Source of the DNA: Flavobacteriales bacterium
Lineage (GTDB): Bacteria; Bacteroidota; Bacteroidia; Flavobacteriales_F; PHOS-HE28
Assembly: GCA_016721825.1 (NCBI GenBank)
Contig: JADKHI010000001.1
Location: 62,001-126,000, forward strand
Length of the DNA: 64,000 bases
Direction of reading: 5' to 3'
The position numbers and the translations under genes were made by a program. The notes under the pieces are model-generated. The model worked only from the letters and a program-made list of their open reading frames with translations. It had not been told where the DNA came from and searched no databases. This document shows, one piece after another, positions 28,078 to 36,699 of this stretch (positions are counted from its first letter, which is position 1; every line of letters begins with the position of its first letter).

Positions 28078-29316
28078 CTAGGGCTTGGCTATTTGCTGCG
28101 CGCCGTAGGTGACACCGTAGTCGCTTTCCACAGTAGCACCAACAAAGTGGATGTACAGCATGAAGCTCACCGTCAGCGCGAGCTGGGTGATCGCCAGTCC
28201 CATCAGCATGCGTGATCGCGGTTGAAGGAGCTTCGCGAGGAAGATGAAGGGGAAGGGGAACGCGCAGATCAGGTAGTGCTGGTAGATGGTGGCCCCGCTC
28301 AATGGCAGGAACACGCCCAGCGCCAGCAGGATCGCCAGCAGATAGAAGCGTGTGACGCTCACGTTCCGAAGCAACTTGGAACGGTCGATGCCTTGGCGCA
28401 GCCGCTGAACAATCCCACGGATCCGCTCGAACAAGACCTTCAACACGAACAAGGCAAAGCCCACCAGCAGGATGTGGAGCAGTGCCACGAGATAAGTCGG
28501 CGTGCCGCCCACTATCGGGTAGCGAATAAAAGTCCAGAAGTCGTCGCGAAGGCTGTAATAGAGGTCCAGACCCAACGCATCGATCAGCCAGTAGAAGTAG
28601 AGGTTCAGCTGGAACAAGTTCCAGAAGTTGGACGTGGTGGTCTGCGGATTGGTAGCGAGGAAGGCGACCCAAGGCAACATGGTCAAGGCCCCGAGAGCGC
28701 TGCCCAACAGCCATGCGATCCATTGGAAACGGATGCCGTTAGCACGATCGTGCACCACGGTGAGCAGGAAAAGTCCGAAGGCATAGAAGAAGCCGCTCAT
28801 GTGCACCTGACCCATCAATGCACCGGCAAGGCCCCAGATAAAGGCCGCCCAGCCCTTCTCTCGGTGCATGTGCGCGGTAACGATCACGAAGACGAAGGCA
28901 GGCAACAGGTCCTGTGCCCAGATCTTCCGGGAGAAAAGCACGGCCAGCGGAGAAACGGCCGCCAGCGCCAAGCCGGCCACCCAGGCCTCACGCTCCGCTC
29001 CTACCAGCTTCCGCCGCGCCAGCACCACGAAGCCCAGCAAACTGAGCACGTTCACCCATTGCACCACACGCACCATGGCGATCGGATCATCCGTAAAGGC
29101 CGCAATGGCCGCGAACATCCCGATGCTCATGCCCGGGTTCACGATGCCACCGCCGCTCTTGATCCCCACTTCCGGGAATACGCCCGTCCGCACCACTTGA
29201 TGGGCTTCCGCATAGACCAGCTTCTCGTCTGTCTTCCACTCCATGTCCGTCGGCCAGATCAGGCGTAGCGACGACCCGATGGCGATCAGGACGTAGAACA
29301 GGAGTTCCTTCTTCAT
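28078..29316 (-). CDS. Multi-span membrane glycosyltransferase-like protein
   Basis: 412 residues from the ATG at 29316 (MKKELLFYVL). There are about ten membrane helices. The first periplasmic loop holds TDMEWKTDEKLVYAEAH, where paired acidic residues after helix 1 are the usual catalytic site of GT-C enzymes (PMT/ArnT-like). It most likely transfers a sugar from a polyprenyl phosphate donor on the outer face of the inner membrane. The donor and acceptor are unknown. On the minus strand, CAAAGTAA (29329-29336) gives TTACTTTG just upstream, a possible -7 box. Confidence 0.65.
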   Translation of the reverse strand: MKKELLFYVLIAIGSSLRLIWPTDMEWKTDEKLVYAEAHQVVRTGVFPEVGIKSGGGIVNPGMSIGMFAAIAAFTDDPIAMVRVVQWVNVLSLLGFVVLARRKLVGAEREAWVAGLALAAVSPLAVLFSRKIWAQDLLPAFVFVIVTAHMHREKGWAAFIWGLAGALMGQVHMSGFFYAFGLFLLTVVHDRANGIRFQWIAWLLGSALGALTMLPWVAFLATNPQTTTSNFWNLFQLNLYFYWLIDALGLDLYYSLRDDFWTFIRYPIVGGTPTYLVALLHILLVGFALFVLKVLFERIRGIVQRLRQGIDRSKLLRNVSVTRFYLLAILLALGVFLPLSGATIYQHYLICAFPFPFIFLAKLLQPRSRMLMGLAITQLALTVSFMLYIHFVGATVESDYGVTYGAQQIAKP

Positions 29317-29427
29317 TCCGGGGGAAGGCAAAGTAAGCGCCTGGCCTGTTCCTAAGGTGCAAGGTCATATGGCGTGGCGTTGCTTCACGGCGGTGTGCGA
29401 GCTTTGCGTCCACAAGCGAGAACTGCC

Positions 29428-30198
29428 ATGAACGACGGCTATGTGAAAAGCGAGGTGATCGACGGTATCGCCACGGTCACCTTCCACCACCCCAAGAGCA
29501 ACAGCCTGCCCGGCCACGTGCTGCGGTCCATGGCACAGGCCATTGAGGATGCCGGGCGGAACTCCGACGTGCGTGTGATCATCCTCCGCAGCGATGGTGA
29601 AAAGGCCTTCTGTGCGGGTGCGAGCTTTGACGAGCTGGCTTCCATCGACAGCAAGGAACAGGGTCTCACGTTCTTCAGCGGCTTCGCACTGGTGATCAAC
29701 GCCATCCGCAAGGCACCCGTGCTCGTGATCGGTCGCATCCACAGCCATACAGTGGGTGGTGGTGTGGGCCTGGCCTGCGCCGTGGACATCGCCTACGCCC
29801 ACGAAAGCGCCAGCGCGCGCCTGAGCGAACTGGCCATCGGCATCGGTCCCTTCGTGGTAGGCCCTGCGGTGGAACGAAAGGTGGGCACCGGCCTTTTCGG
29901 CCTGCTAAGCGCCACCCCCGCCACCCGCCGCAGTTCCGCCTGGTGTGAACAGCATGGCCTATACGCCGAGGTCTTCCCTACGATCGAAGCCTTGGACGAA
30001 CGCATCAACGCACACGCCAAGGAACTGGTTGCTTACAGCCCCGAGGCAATGGCCGACCTGAAGCAAGTGATGTGGACCGGAACCGAAGACTGGGACACCT
30101 TGCTCACCGAACGCGCGGCGGTCAGCGGTCGCCTGGTGTTGAGCGACTTCACCCGGAGCGCCATTGCCGCGTTCAAGGCCGCAACGGCCAAGCGTTGA
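29428..30198 (+). CDS. Enoyl-CoA hydratase/isomerase family protein
   Basis: 256 residues from the ATG at 29428. The crotonase core is clear: SNSLPGHVLRSM, AFCAGASFDEL (first oxyanion strand), HTVGGGVGLACAVDIAYA (second oxyanion strand) and RLSELAIGIGPFVVGPAVERKVG, in which the Glu of SEL sits at the usual catalytic position. The RLSEL.IGIGPFVVGPAVERK form resembles methylglutaconyl-CoA hydratases of leucine breakdown in Bacteroidota. The fused branched-chain E1 enzyme elsewhere in the window is in the same general pathway but not linked. A lipoprotein gene follows after 3 bp. Confidence 0.85.
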   Translation: MNDGYVKSEVIDGIATVTFHHPKSNSLPGHVLRSMAQAIEDAGRNSDVRVIILRSDGEKAFCAGASFDELASIDSKEQGLTFFSGFALVINAIRKAPVLVIGRIHSHTVGGGVGLACAVDIAYAHESASARLSELAIGIGPFVVGPAVERKVGTGLFGLLSATPATRRSSAWCEQHGLYAEVFPTIEALDERINAHAKELVAYSPEAMADLKQVMWTGTEDWDTLLTERAAVSGRLVLSDFTRSAIAAFKAATAKR

Positions 30199-30201
30199 TA
30201 C

Positions 30202-30852
30202 ATGCACCGGGCACATGTCTTCCTAGTGTTGGTCCTTTCGGCACTGCTCGCCGCCTGCGGGTCTTCCGACACTCCCCTACATTCCACCGGAACGAACGAC
30301 ACGCTTGTGATACCGAGGGACAGTAATGCAGTGTGGTCCGATCTGAAGGACCGCCTGCCACTTGTACCATTGCCTTTCCGCTGCGAGCTGATGGGCACCG
30401 ATCCGGAGTTCATCACCCTGAGCCCAAGGGAACAGCGGCTACTCAATGGCAGCGATTACGAACAAGGCGTGGCGGTCGGCCTCTTGCCTGACACCACACG
30501 TGCTTTCCATGTGCTGTGGCTCGGTGCCGCGGATTCATGGTTGCCCACGGTCACCACCTTCTCCATGGATGGCCGACGCGTGACCATTCAAGAGCTTGTC
30601 ATCGGGCAATGCGGTCCAGACCCCTGCTATTCCTGCGCGGAAACGGTACACATCGATGTGAAACTGGAAGTGCTCACCACCGACACGGTAAGTATGTGTG
30701 AATGTGACAGCAACTATGCCGAGATCCCAGGGACGTGTATGCGCTTCGTCCTGAAACGGACCGGCGTCATCGGCCCCACTGGCGCCCTCATGTCCGAAGT
30801 GATGAAGGAACCGCTCCCTATGCCTGAAACCACGGGAGCCTTTCCCCCGTAG
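30202..30852 (+). CDS. Hypothetical lipoprotein
   Basis: 216 residues. The lipobox LLAACGSS marks a lipid-anchored protein. The mature part has no domain I recognise. It carries a cysteine cluster (GQCGPDPCYSCAETVH and SMCECDSNY, then GTC) that could form disulphides in the periplasm or at the surface. It starts 3 bp after the hydratase gene and probably rides on the same transcript, although the functions look unrelated. Confidence 0.7.
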   Translation: MHRAHVFLVLVLSALLAACGSSDTPLHSTGTNDTLVIPRDSNAVWSDLKDRLPLVPLPFRCELMGTDPEFITLSPREQRLLNGSDYEQGVAVGLLPDTTRAFHVLWLGAADSWLPTVTTFSMDGRRVTIQELVIGQCGPDPCYSCAETVHIDVKLEVLTTDTVSMCECDSNYAEIPGTCMRFVLKRTGVIGPTGALMSEVMKEPLPMPETTGAFPP

Positions 30853-30890
30853 GAACGCACGCCCGCTCCTTTCCAAGGGCGGTCGTTCGC

Positions 30891-32360
30891 GTGTTGAAGA
30901 ACCCTGCCTCCTCCACCAGCCGAAAGGTGCTGTTCGCATTGTACGGTGCCATGCTCGTACTGAGCGCGGCCCTCATCGCGTGGCAACACAGCGGACAGCG
31001 CAAAGCCTTGCAGCACGAGGCCCTTTCGCGGCTCGGTGGCATCACCGGCACGCTGGCCGCACAGTTGGAAGGTGGAAGGTTGCGGACCCTGTTGGAGAAG
31101 TACGACTCCCGGGGCATGATCATCCGGAACACGCAGGACGCCTACTACTACGTGCTGCACGAGGCGCTTCGCAAGAGCGCCGTGGCCAATGGCCTGGAAC
31201 AGCCGTTGCTGCTGGTGGTGAACGACAGCATCAAGAAGGAACTACAGGTGGTGGTCACTTCCGACGAGCGACCCGCATTCCGTGAACCATACACCGGTGC
31301 TGCGGCCGCGGCCATGCTCGAACAGCTCTCGAGCGATCGCTCCGAAGGCACCCGCATCACCGACGACGGCGCCCTGGCCACCTTCGACCCGTTGCAGGAC
31401 CATCAGGGTCGGACCACGGCCTTGATCGTCGTCTCCCAACCTCTCGCCGACCTGGAAGCCATCGCCTTGACCAAGCTCTGGCGCAATGTGGCCATCGCCT
31501 TGGTCACCTTCGTGATCCTCGGTTTCCTGCTGTTCCGCTCCGTGGGTCGCTGGGTGCGGGATGAAGAAGAGCAACGCGCCAGCTGGCAGCAGCGGCACGA
31601 GGGGGTGACCGACAGCATCGCTTATGCGGGTAAGATCCAGAGCGCGCTGATCCCCAGGCCCGAGCGCTACCGCGAGCTCTTCGACGACTTCTTCGTGCTG
31701 AACCGGCCCAAGGATGTGGTGAGCGGCGACTTCCACTGGGTGCACCGCGTGGACGAGCACATCTGCTTCGTAGCCCAGGCCGATTGCACCGGGCACGGAC
31801 TTCCAGGTGCCATGATGGCCGCGATCGGCTGCTCCGTCCTGAACGAACTTGTCTCCCAATACCCCACCTCCGACCCCGCCGAGCTATTGGCCCTGCTGAG
31901 CCAGCGCATGGTGATCGCCCTCCAGCAGAACGGCCAGAAGAAAGGGGCCGGTGATGGCATGGACATCGGCCTTTGCCGCATCGACCGTCGGGAGCGTGAA
32001 CTCCTCTTCGCCGGGGCCTACCGTCCCCTTTACTGGATGCACGACGGACAGCTCACTGTGATCAACGGCGATCGCCAGCCAATCGGTGGCAGCCATCACG
32101 ACCCCGACCGCAAGTTCACCGTACACCGGGTAGCCTACCACGCCGGCGACCGCATCTATCTGTTCAGTGACGGGTATGTGGACCAGTTCGGCGGACCTGA
32201 ACGCCGCAAGTTCATGACCACCCGCCTGAACGCACTGTTGATGGACCACCGCGACCTTCCCATGGCCATGCAGGCCGAGCGATTGGAGCAGGCCTTTCTC
32301 GATTGGAAAGGGCCTTTGGAGCAGGTCGATGACGTTTGCATGTTGGGCATAGCTGTTTAA
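30891..32360 (+). CDS. Membrane-bound PP2C-type (SpoIIE family) serine phosphatase
   Basis: 489 residues from a GTG at 30891. Membrane segments lie at about 12-30 and 195-215 and enclose a periplasmic sensor of about 160 residues. A short coiled segment and the SpoIIE phosphatase domain (about 245-489) follow. Metal-binding and core motifs are present: VVSGDFHWV, QADCTGHGLPGAMM, DGMDIGLCRI and YLFSDGYVDQFGG. In Bacteroidota such proteins often dephosphorylate anti-sigma antagonists or signal via STAS proteins, but no partner gene is adjacent. It probably senses an extracellular or envelope signal. Confidence 0.85.
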   Translation: MLKNPASSTSRKVLFALYGAMLVLSAALIAWQHSGQRKALQHEALSRLGGITGTLAAQLEGGRLRTLLEKYDSRGMIIRNTQDAYYYVLHEALRKSAVANGLEQPLLLVVNDSIKKELQVVVTSDERPAFREPYTGAAAAAMLEQLSSDRSEGTRITDDGALATFDPLQDHQGRTTALIVVSQPLADLEAIALTKLWRNVAIALVTFVILGFLLFRSVGRWVRDEEEQRASWQQRHEGVTDSIAYAGKIQSALIPRPERYRELFDDFFVLNRPKDVVSGDFHWVHRVDEHICFVAQADCTGHGLPGAMMAAIGCSVLNELVSQYPTSDPAELLALLSQRMVIALQQNGQKKGAGDGMDIGLCRIDRRERELLFAGAYRPLYWMHDGQLTVINGDRQPIGGSHHDPDRKFTVHRVAYHAGDRIYLFSDGYVDQFGGPERRKFMTTRLNALLMDHRDLPMAMQAERLEQAFLDWKGPLEQVDDVCMLGIAV

Positions 32361-32399
32361 GGCTGCGTTCACATTGGCCGTTGCTTCACCGGCCCTCTC

Positions 32400-32407
32400 T
32401 ATCTTTG
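32400..32407 (+). promoter_or_regulatory. -7 box of the DUF349 gene
   Basis: TATCTTTG is an exact TAnnTTTG match. TTG triplets at 32374-32376 and 32381-32383 lie 23 and 16 nt upstream, close to the spacing reported for flavobacterial -33 elements. The ATG is 41 nt downstream. Confidence 0.5.
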
Positions 32408-32448
32408 GACGATGCGGCCCGACAAGCCAGTGGCCGCGTGAACTGTTC

Positions 32449-34383
32449 ATGACGACGAAAAGCGCGTTGATCGCCCGGATGGAGGAGCTCCTGCTCCAGA
32501 CCGATGTGGAGCAAGCCTCCGAGGGGGTGGAAAGTGTGAAGGAGGCCTACGAGGCCTTGGTGGCCGCAGCCCAGCAGCAGGCCATGGCGGAAGCCCCTGC
32601 GCCTGTGGAAGCCGTGACCGCCGAGGGAGAAGTTCCCGAAGCAGGAGCAGCCCCGGCCGCCGAGGTGACACCCCAGCCCATCGAGAGCGCCCCCCTCCAG
32701 GACGAGGACGACAAGAAGTTCAAGCAGCTGATGGACGCCTTCCACACGAAGGTGAACGACATCCGCCGCAAGCGCCAGAAGGAAGAGGCCGACAACCTCG
32801 CTGCCAAGCAAGCCATCATGGAAGAGCTGCGCACCATGATCTCCAACGAGGAGAACATCGGCACCGCCTTCCAGCGCTTCACCGAGCTGCAGGAGAAGTG
32901 GAGGACCATCGGCAACGTGCCGGCCACGGCCTACCGCGAGCTGCAGAGCGACTTCAGCCACCTGCGTGATGAGTTCTTCTACCACATCCGCATCTACAAG
33001 GAGTTGCGCGACCATGATCTGAAGAAGAACACGGCATTGAAGCAGGCCCTGATCGCCGACATGGAGGCCGTGCAACGCGTGGACAGCGTGAAGGAAGCTG
33101 AAGCACTGGTGCGCGAGTACCAGGAGAAATGGCACCAGATCGGCCCTGTAGTGAAGGAGGAATGGGAGGCCGTACGCGATAAGTTCTGGAACGCCACCCG
33201 TGTGGTGTACGACCGCATCAACGAGTACTATAAGGCCCGCCGCTCCGAGCACGAGGCCAACCTCAACGCCAAGCAGGCCTTGGTCGACAAGGTGAACGAG
33301 ATCGTGAACCAGGCCGAGAACATCGCCGGTAAGGAATGGAAGCTGCTCACCGACCAGGTGATGGAGGCCCAGACCGCATGGAAAAGCATCGGTTTCGCAA
33401 CCAAGAAGGACAACGAGCGCATCTGGAAGGAGTTCCGCAACGCCTGCAACGCCTTCTTCGACAAGAAGAACACCTACTTCACGGCGTTGAAGGACCAGTT
33501 CAAGGGCGCACGTGACAAGAAGCAATACCTCGTGGATCAGGCCCTGGGCCTGAAGGGCAGCACCGAGTGGAAGGCCACCGCCGAAAAGCTCAAGCAGCTC
33601 CAAGCCCAGTGGAAGGAGGCCGGCAGCGCCGGTCCCCGCGACGAGAACCGCCTGTGGAGCAAGTTCCGCGAGGCGTGCGATGGATTCTTCCAGACCCGCA
33701 AGGCCTTCTTCGACAAGCTCGACGCTGAACAGGCTGAAGGGCTCAAGTCCAAGAACGACCTCATCGCCGAGATCGAAGCCTTCGTGCTTTCCGGCAACCG
33801 CAACAACGACATGGACGCGCTGAAGGCCTTCAGCCAACGCTGGCTCACCAGCGGCCGTGTGAGCCCCAAGAACTACGACCTGCTGAGCGAGCGCTATCGC
33901 AAGGCACTGGACAAGCAGTACGATACACTACGTCTTGAAGGCGAAGAGCGCCGTCGCATGCACTTCCATGAGCGCGTCGAGAACATCAAGAGCGCGCCCG
34001 ATGGGCTTGACCGTATTGAGCGCGAGGGCCGTTTCGTGAAGCGCAAGATCGAAGAGCTTGAACTGGAGGCGAAGATGATGGAGCGGAACATGGGCATGTT
34101 CAACTTCAAGAGCGCCAGCGGTGCTGCCATGCGTGCTGACATGGAGAAGAAGATCGACAAGGCTCGGCTTGAAGTGGCACGCTTGAAGGAGCAGCTCAAG
34201 GCCCTGAACCGTGAGCTGCGCGGACCCGCGAAAGGTGCTGATGCTCCTGCTGCCGCTCCGAGCACGGCAACACCAGCCCCTGCTGCTGCAACAGCTTCCG
34301 TCTCGGCACCCGCCCCGGAGGCCGCTGCAGAGCCAGAGCCTGTCGAAGCACCCGAACCACCGAGCGCCGAGGCCGGCCAGTGA
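32449..34383 (+). CDS. DUF349 coiled-coil repeat protein
   Basis: 644 residues from the ATG at 32449. An acidic, Ala/Glu-rich N-terminal stretch is followed by at least five repeats of the DUF349 type (units with W.. IG and KDNERIWKEFRNACNAFF / RDENRLWSKFREACDGFF), mostly charged alpha helix. The C-terminal tail is an Ala-Pro-Glu rich, low-complexity segment. There is no signal peptide, so it is cytoplasmic. DUF349 proteins are near-universal in Bacteroidota and of unproven function; in E. coli the related YccF-neighbour and RapA-like annotations are not informative. A promoter lies just upstream, and the thioesterase gene follows after 10 bp. Confidence 0.85.
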   Translation: MTTKSALIARMEELLLQTDVEQASEGVESVKEAYEALVAAAQQQAMAEAPAPVEAVTAEGEVPEAGAAPAAEVTPQPIESAPLQDEDDKKFKQLMDAFHTKVNDIRRKRQKEEADNLAAKQAIMEELRTMISNEENIGTAFQRFTELQEKWRTIGNVPATAYRELQSDFSHLRDEFFYHIRIYKELRDHDLKKNTALKQALIADMEAVQRVDSVKEAEALVREYQEKWHQIGPVVKEEWEAVRDKFWNATRVVYDRINEYYKARRSEHEANLNAKQALVDKVNEIVNQAENIAGKEWKLLTDQVMEAQTAWKSIGFATKKDNERIWKEFRNACNAFFDKKNTYFTALKDQFKGARDKKQYLVDQALGLKGSTEWKATAEKLKQLQAQWKEAGSAGPRDENRLWSKFREACDGFFQTRKAFFDKLDAEQAEGLKSKNDLIAEIEAFVLSGNRNNDMDALKAFSQRWLTSGRVSPKNYDLLSERYRKALDKQYDTLRLEGEERRRMHFHERVENIKSAPDGLDRIEREGRFVKRKIEELELEAKMMERNMGMFNFKSASGAAMRADMEKKIDKARLEVARLKEQLKALNRELRGPAKGADAPAAAPSTATPAPAAATASVSAPAPEAAAEPEPVEAPEPPSAEAGQ

Positions 34384-34393
34384 TCGTAGGTTG

Positions 34394-34810
34394 ATGGAGG
34401 CCCCCTTCGTGATCCACCTCGATGTGCCCGTGGCATGGGGGGAACAGGACCTGTTCGGCCACGTCAACAACATCGTGTACTTCCGCTACTTCGAGAGCGT
34501 GCGCATGCACTACCTCGAACGCATCGGCACCCTCCGCTCCCACCACGAGCAGGGCATCGGCGTGATCCTCGCCAGCACCACCTGCGACTTCAAGAAGCCC
34601 GTTGAATGGCCGCAGCGCTTGCGCATCCTCACCGGCACCACGCACATCGGCACCACCAGCTTCACCATGGCTTACCGCATTACGAACGAGGCGGGTGCCG
34701 TAGTGGCCGAAGGCACCAGCGTGCAGGTGATGTACGACTACAACGCCGGTCAGAAGACCCCCATCCCGGCCACTATCCGCAAGGCCATCGAAGAACTCCA
34801 GCGCTCATGA
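34394..34810 (+). CDS. Hotdog-fold acyl-CoA thioesterase (4HBT/YbgC/FadM type)
   Basis: 138 residues from the ATG at 34394. The hotdog signature AWGEQDLFGHVNNIVYFRYFESVR contains the catalytic-type Asp and the HVNN turn of the 4-hydroxybenzoyl-CoA thioesterase group. Residues about 45-120 give the beta sheet. It probably hydrolyses a medium- or long-chain acyl-CoA in the cytoplasm. It lies 10 bp after the DUF349 gene and overlaps the following lipoprotein gene by 4 bp (ATGA), so the three form one transcript. Confidence 0.82.
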   Translation: MEAPFVIHLDVPVAWGEQDLFGHVNNIVYFRYFESVRMHYLERIGTLRSHHEQGIGVILASTTCDFKKPVEWPQRLRILTGTTHIGTTSFTMAYRITNEAGAVVAEGTSVQVMYDYNAGQKTPIPATIRKAIEELQRS

Positions 34811-35310
34811 AGCTGCACCACACCCTCTTTGCCGCCACCCTGCTGTTCGCGAGCTGCGGAACCAAGTCTCCGGAACAGATCAACACCACACCTGATCCTC
34901 TGGCGCGTGAGTGGGATCTGGCGGAAAAGCTGATCGGCGACTGGGTGGACAGCACTTCCAGCGACACCTTCCTTGTGCACGAATCGTGGAAGGCGATCAA
35001 CGATAGTACGCTCGACGGTCGTGGTCAGGTGATGGCCGGCAAGGACACCGTGTTCATTGAACTGCTTAAACTGGAACGACGTGGCGGTGAGCTGATCTAC
35101 TCCGCACTGCCCGGCGGTCAGGCCACCGGCACTTGGACCTCCTTCCAAGGAACCGTTTCTTCCGGGGACACGCTGCTCTTTGAAAACCCAGCACACGATT
35201 TTCCGCAGCGCATCCGCTACCAATTGGAAGGCCCGGGTTGGCACGCTTCCGCTTCAGGAACGGAGAACGGGAAGTTGCGCGAATCACATTTCTGGTACGT
35301 CCGTCGATAG
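34807..35310 (+). CDS. DUF6265-type lipoprotein
   Basis: 167 residues from the ATG at 34807, coupled to the thioesterase stop (ATGA). A lipobox (LLFASCGTK) is followed by a beta-barrel-like domain beginning WDLAEKLIGDWVDS and containing FENPAHDFPQRIRY, which I associate with the DUF6265 family. That family has a small lipocalin-like fold. Binding of a hydrophobic ligand would suit a thioesterase neighbour, but this is inference. Confidence 0.72.
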   Translation: MKLHHTLFAATLLFASCGTKSPEQINTTPDPLAREWDLAEKLIGDWVDSTSSDTFLVHESWKAINDSTLDGRGQVMAGKDTVFIELLKLERRGGELIYSALPGGQATGTWTSFQGTVSSGDTLLFENPAHDFPQRIRYQLEGPGWHASASGTENGKLRESHFWYVRR

Positions 35311-35432
35311 TCATTGGAATGCCAAATGGCATGTAGGGATATCGCCACAAAGGCGAATATTTCGCTCCCGTATGTGACCGACGGAATACATTCACGTCTA
35401 ACACACCTAACCAAACCAAAACCTCTCTACCA

Positions 35433-35861
35433 ATGGGCATGATGAAAGAATTCAAGGAGTTCGCGATCAAAGGCAACCTGATCGACATCGCGGTCGGTTT
35501 CGTGATGGGCGCCGCCTTCAACAAGGTCGTGTCCGGCTTCATTGATGGCATGGTGATGCCGCTCATCGGCAAGGTCACCAGCGGTGTGAACTTCAATGAT
35601 CTGAAATACGTGATGCAGCATGGCGTCGCTGAAGTGAAGGATGCTTCAGGAGCTGTGGTCACCGCTGCCGTACCCGAAGTGGCCATTGCTTACGGAGCTT
35701 TCATCACTACCATCATCAACTTCCTTGTGGTCGCGTTCGTTGTCTTCATGGTCGTTAAGGCCGTGAACAAGATGAAAAAGGCTGAGCCTGCGCCAGCCCC
35801 TGCAGGTCCAACCCCGGATCAGCAGCTGCTCATGGAGATCCGTGACGCGCTGAAGAAGTAA
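35433..35861 (+). CDS. mscL: Large-conductance mechanosensitive channel MscL
   Basis: 142 residues, the usual length. N-terminal amphipathic helix (MMKEFKEFAIKGN), pore helix TM1 (LIDIAVGFVMGAAFNKVVSG) and TM2 (about 85-110, FITTIINFLVVAFVVFMVVK), with a charged C-terminal bundle. It is a homopentameric emergency valve in the inner membrane that opens on hypo-osmotic shock. The 122-bp region upstream has no clear promoter but contains a small hairpin (TCGCC-ACAAA-GGCGA near 35340). A strong hairpin terminator follows. Confidence 0.95.
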   Translation: MGMMKEFKEFAIKGNLIDIAVGFVMGAAFNKVVSGFIDGMVMPLIGKVTSGVNFNDLKYVMQHGVAEVKDASGAVVTAAVPEVAIAYGAFITTIINFLVVAFVVFMVVKAVNKMKKAEPAPAPAGPTPDQQLLMEIRDALKK

Positions 35862-35880
35862 GCGCCCCCCAACCTAGACC

Positions 35881-35920
35881 CGAAGCCCCGGCTTCCCGAA
35901 CCATCGGGACCGGGGCTTCG
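35881..35920. terminator. Bidirectional hairpin terminator
   Basis: CGAAGCCCCGG (35881-35891) pairs perfectly with CCGGGGCTTCG (35910-35920). Inside the loop a second 6-bp hairpin forms from TCCCGA (35894-35899) and TCGGGA (35904-35909). It lies between convergent mscL (ends 35861) and the ABC ATPase (ends 35926) and can serve both. There is no long T-run on either side. Confidence 0.75.
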
Positions 35921-35925
35921 CCGTT

Positions 35926-36699
35926 TCAGCGAGCGATGTGAAAGGACCGGGTAAGTGGATCGAAGCGCAGGCCTTCGCGCGCGAACGTCCGCTCGAGCAG
36001 GCCGTTGCTCAAGGCCTCAGCAGGTGCCCCCTGCCATACGCTGCGCTCGTGGTCGATCAGCCACAGGCCGTCGCTCACTTCCAAGGCCAACTGCAGATCG
36101 TGCGTGCTGAACAGGATCGTGCGTCCCTGTTCGCCTGCCAAGGTCCTGAGGAGCTCCAGCAATTTCACGCGGTTAGCCACGTCGAGGAAAGCGGTCGGTT
36201 CATCGAGGAAGAGCAGCGGTGTCTCCTGCGCCACAGCGCGTGCGATCATCACCTTCTGCAACTCGCCGTCGCTCAGCTCCTGCACCTGGCGATGCTGAAG
36301 TGCTGAAATGCCCGTGATGTCCATGGCCGCTTCAATGCGTTCCTGATCTGCTGACGTTAGCTTGCCGAAAACGCCGGTCCATGGCTGGCGGCCCAGTCCA
36401 ACGAGCGTGCGGACATCCACCAGCCCAGCAGCGGGTCGACCGGAAAGCACAACGCTCACCGTGCGTGCGCGATCCATTGGTGACATACGGTGGAGGTCAC
36501 TGCCTTCCGCCAGCACTCGCCCCGAGAGCGGCACCTGAAGGCCTGCCAGCGTGCGCAACAAGGTGCTCTTGCCAATGCCGTTCACGCCGAGAAGCGCCAC
36601 AAGCTTCCCGCTCGCAAGCTCTAACTTCAACTCACGCAGCAACGGTTCGCGACCATGCCCGACGGTCAACGCTTCGGTTGTGAGGAAGGAGCTGCTCAT
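35926..36699 (-). CDS. ABC transporter ATPase, iron-siderophore/cobalamin importer type
   Basis: 257 residues from the ATG at 36699, which overlaps the permease stop (ATGA). Walker A GVNGIGKST (38-46), ABC signature LSDGELQ (the second residue is Asp instead of Gly), Walker B LLFLDEPTAFLD and H-loop STHDLQLALE. Sequence style and pairing with a FecD-like permease place it with FecE/BtuD-like importers. It would power uptake of iron chelate, heme or vitamin B12. No substrate-binding protein is in the window. Confidence 0.86.
   Translation of the reverse strand: MSSSFLTTEALTVGHGREPLLRELKLELASGKLVALLGVNGIGKSTLLRTLAGLQVPLSGRVLAEGSDLHRMSPMDRARTVSVVLSGRPAAGLVDVRTLVGLGRQPWTGVFGKLTSADQERIEAAMDITGISALQHRQVQELSDGELQKVMIARAVAQETPLLFLDEPTAFLDVANRVKLLELLRTLAGEQGRTILFSTHDLQLALEVSDGLWLIDHERSVWQGAPAEALSNGLLERTFAREGLRFDPLTRSFHIAR

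Noticed and set aside
28222..29268. 348-codon open frame opposite the membrane glycosyltransferase
   Set aside because: His/Gln/Glu-rich shadow of a gene with clear membrane helices on the minus strand.
32386..33837. 483-codon open frame opposite the DUF349 gene
   Set aside because: Leu/Val/Gly-rich shadow of a Glu/Lys-rich coiled-coil gene on the other strand.
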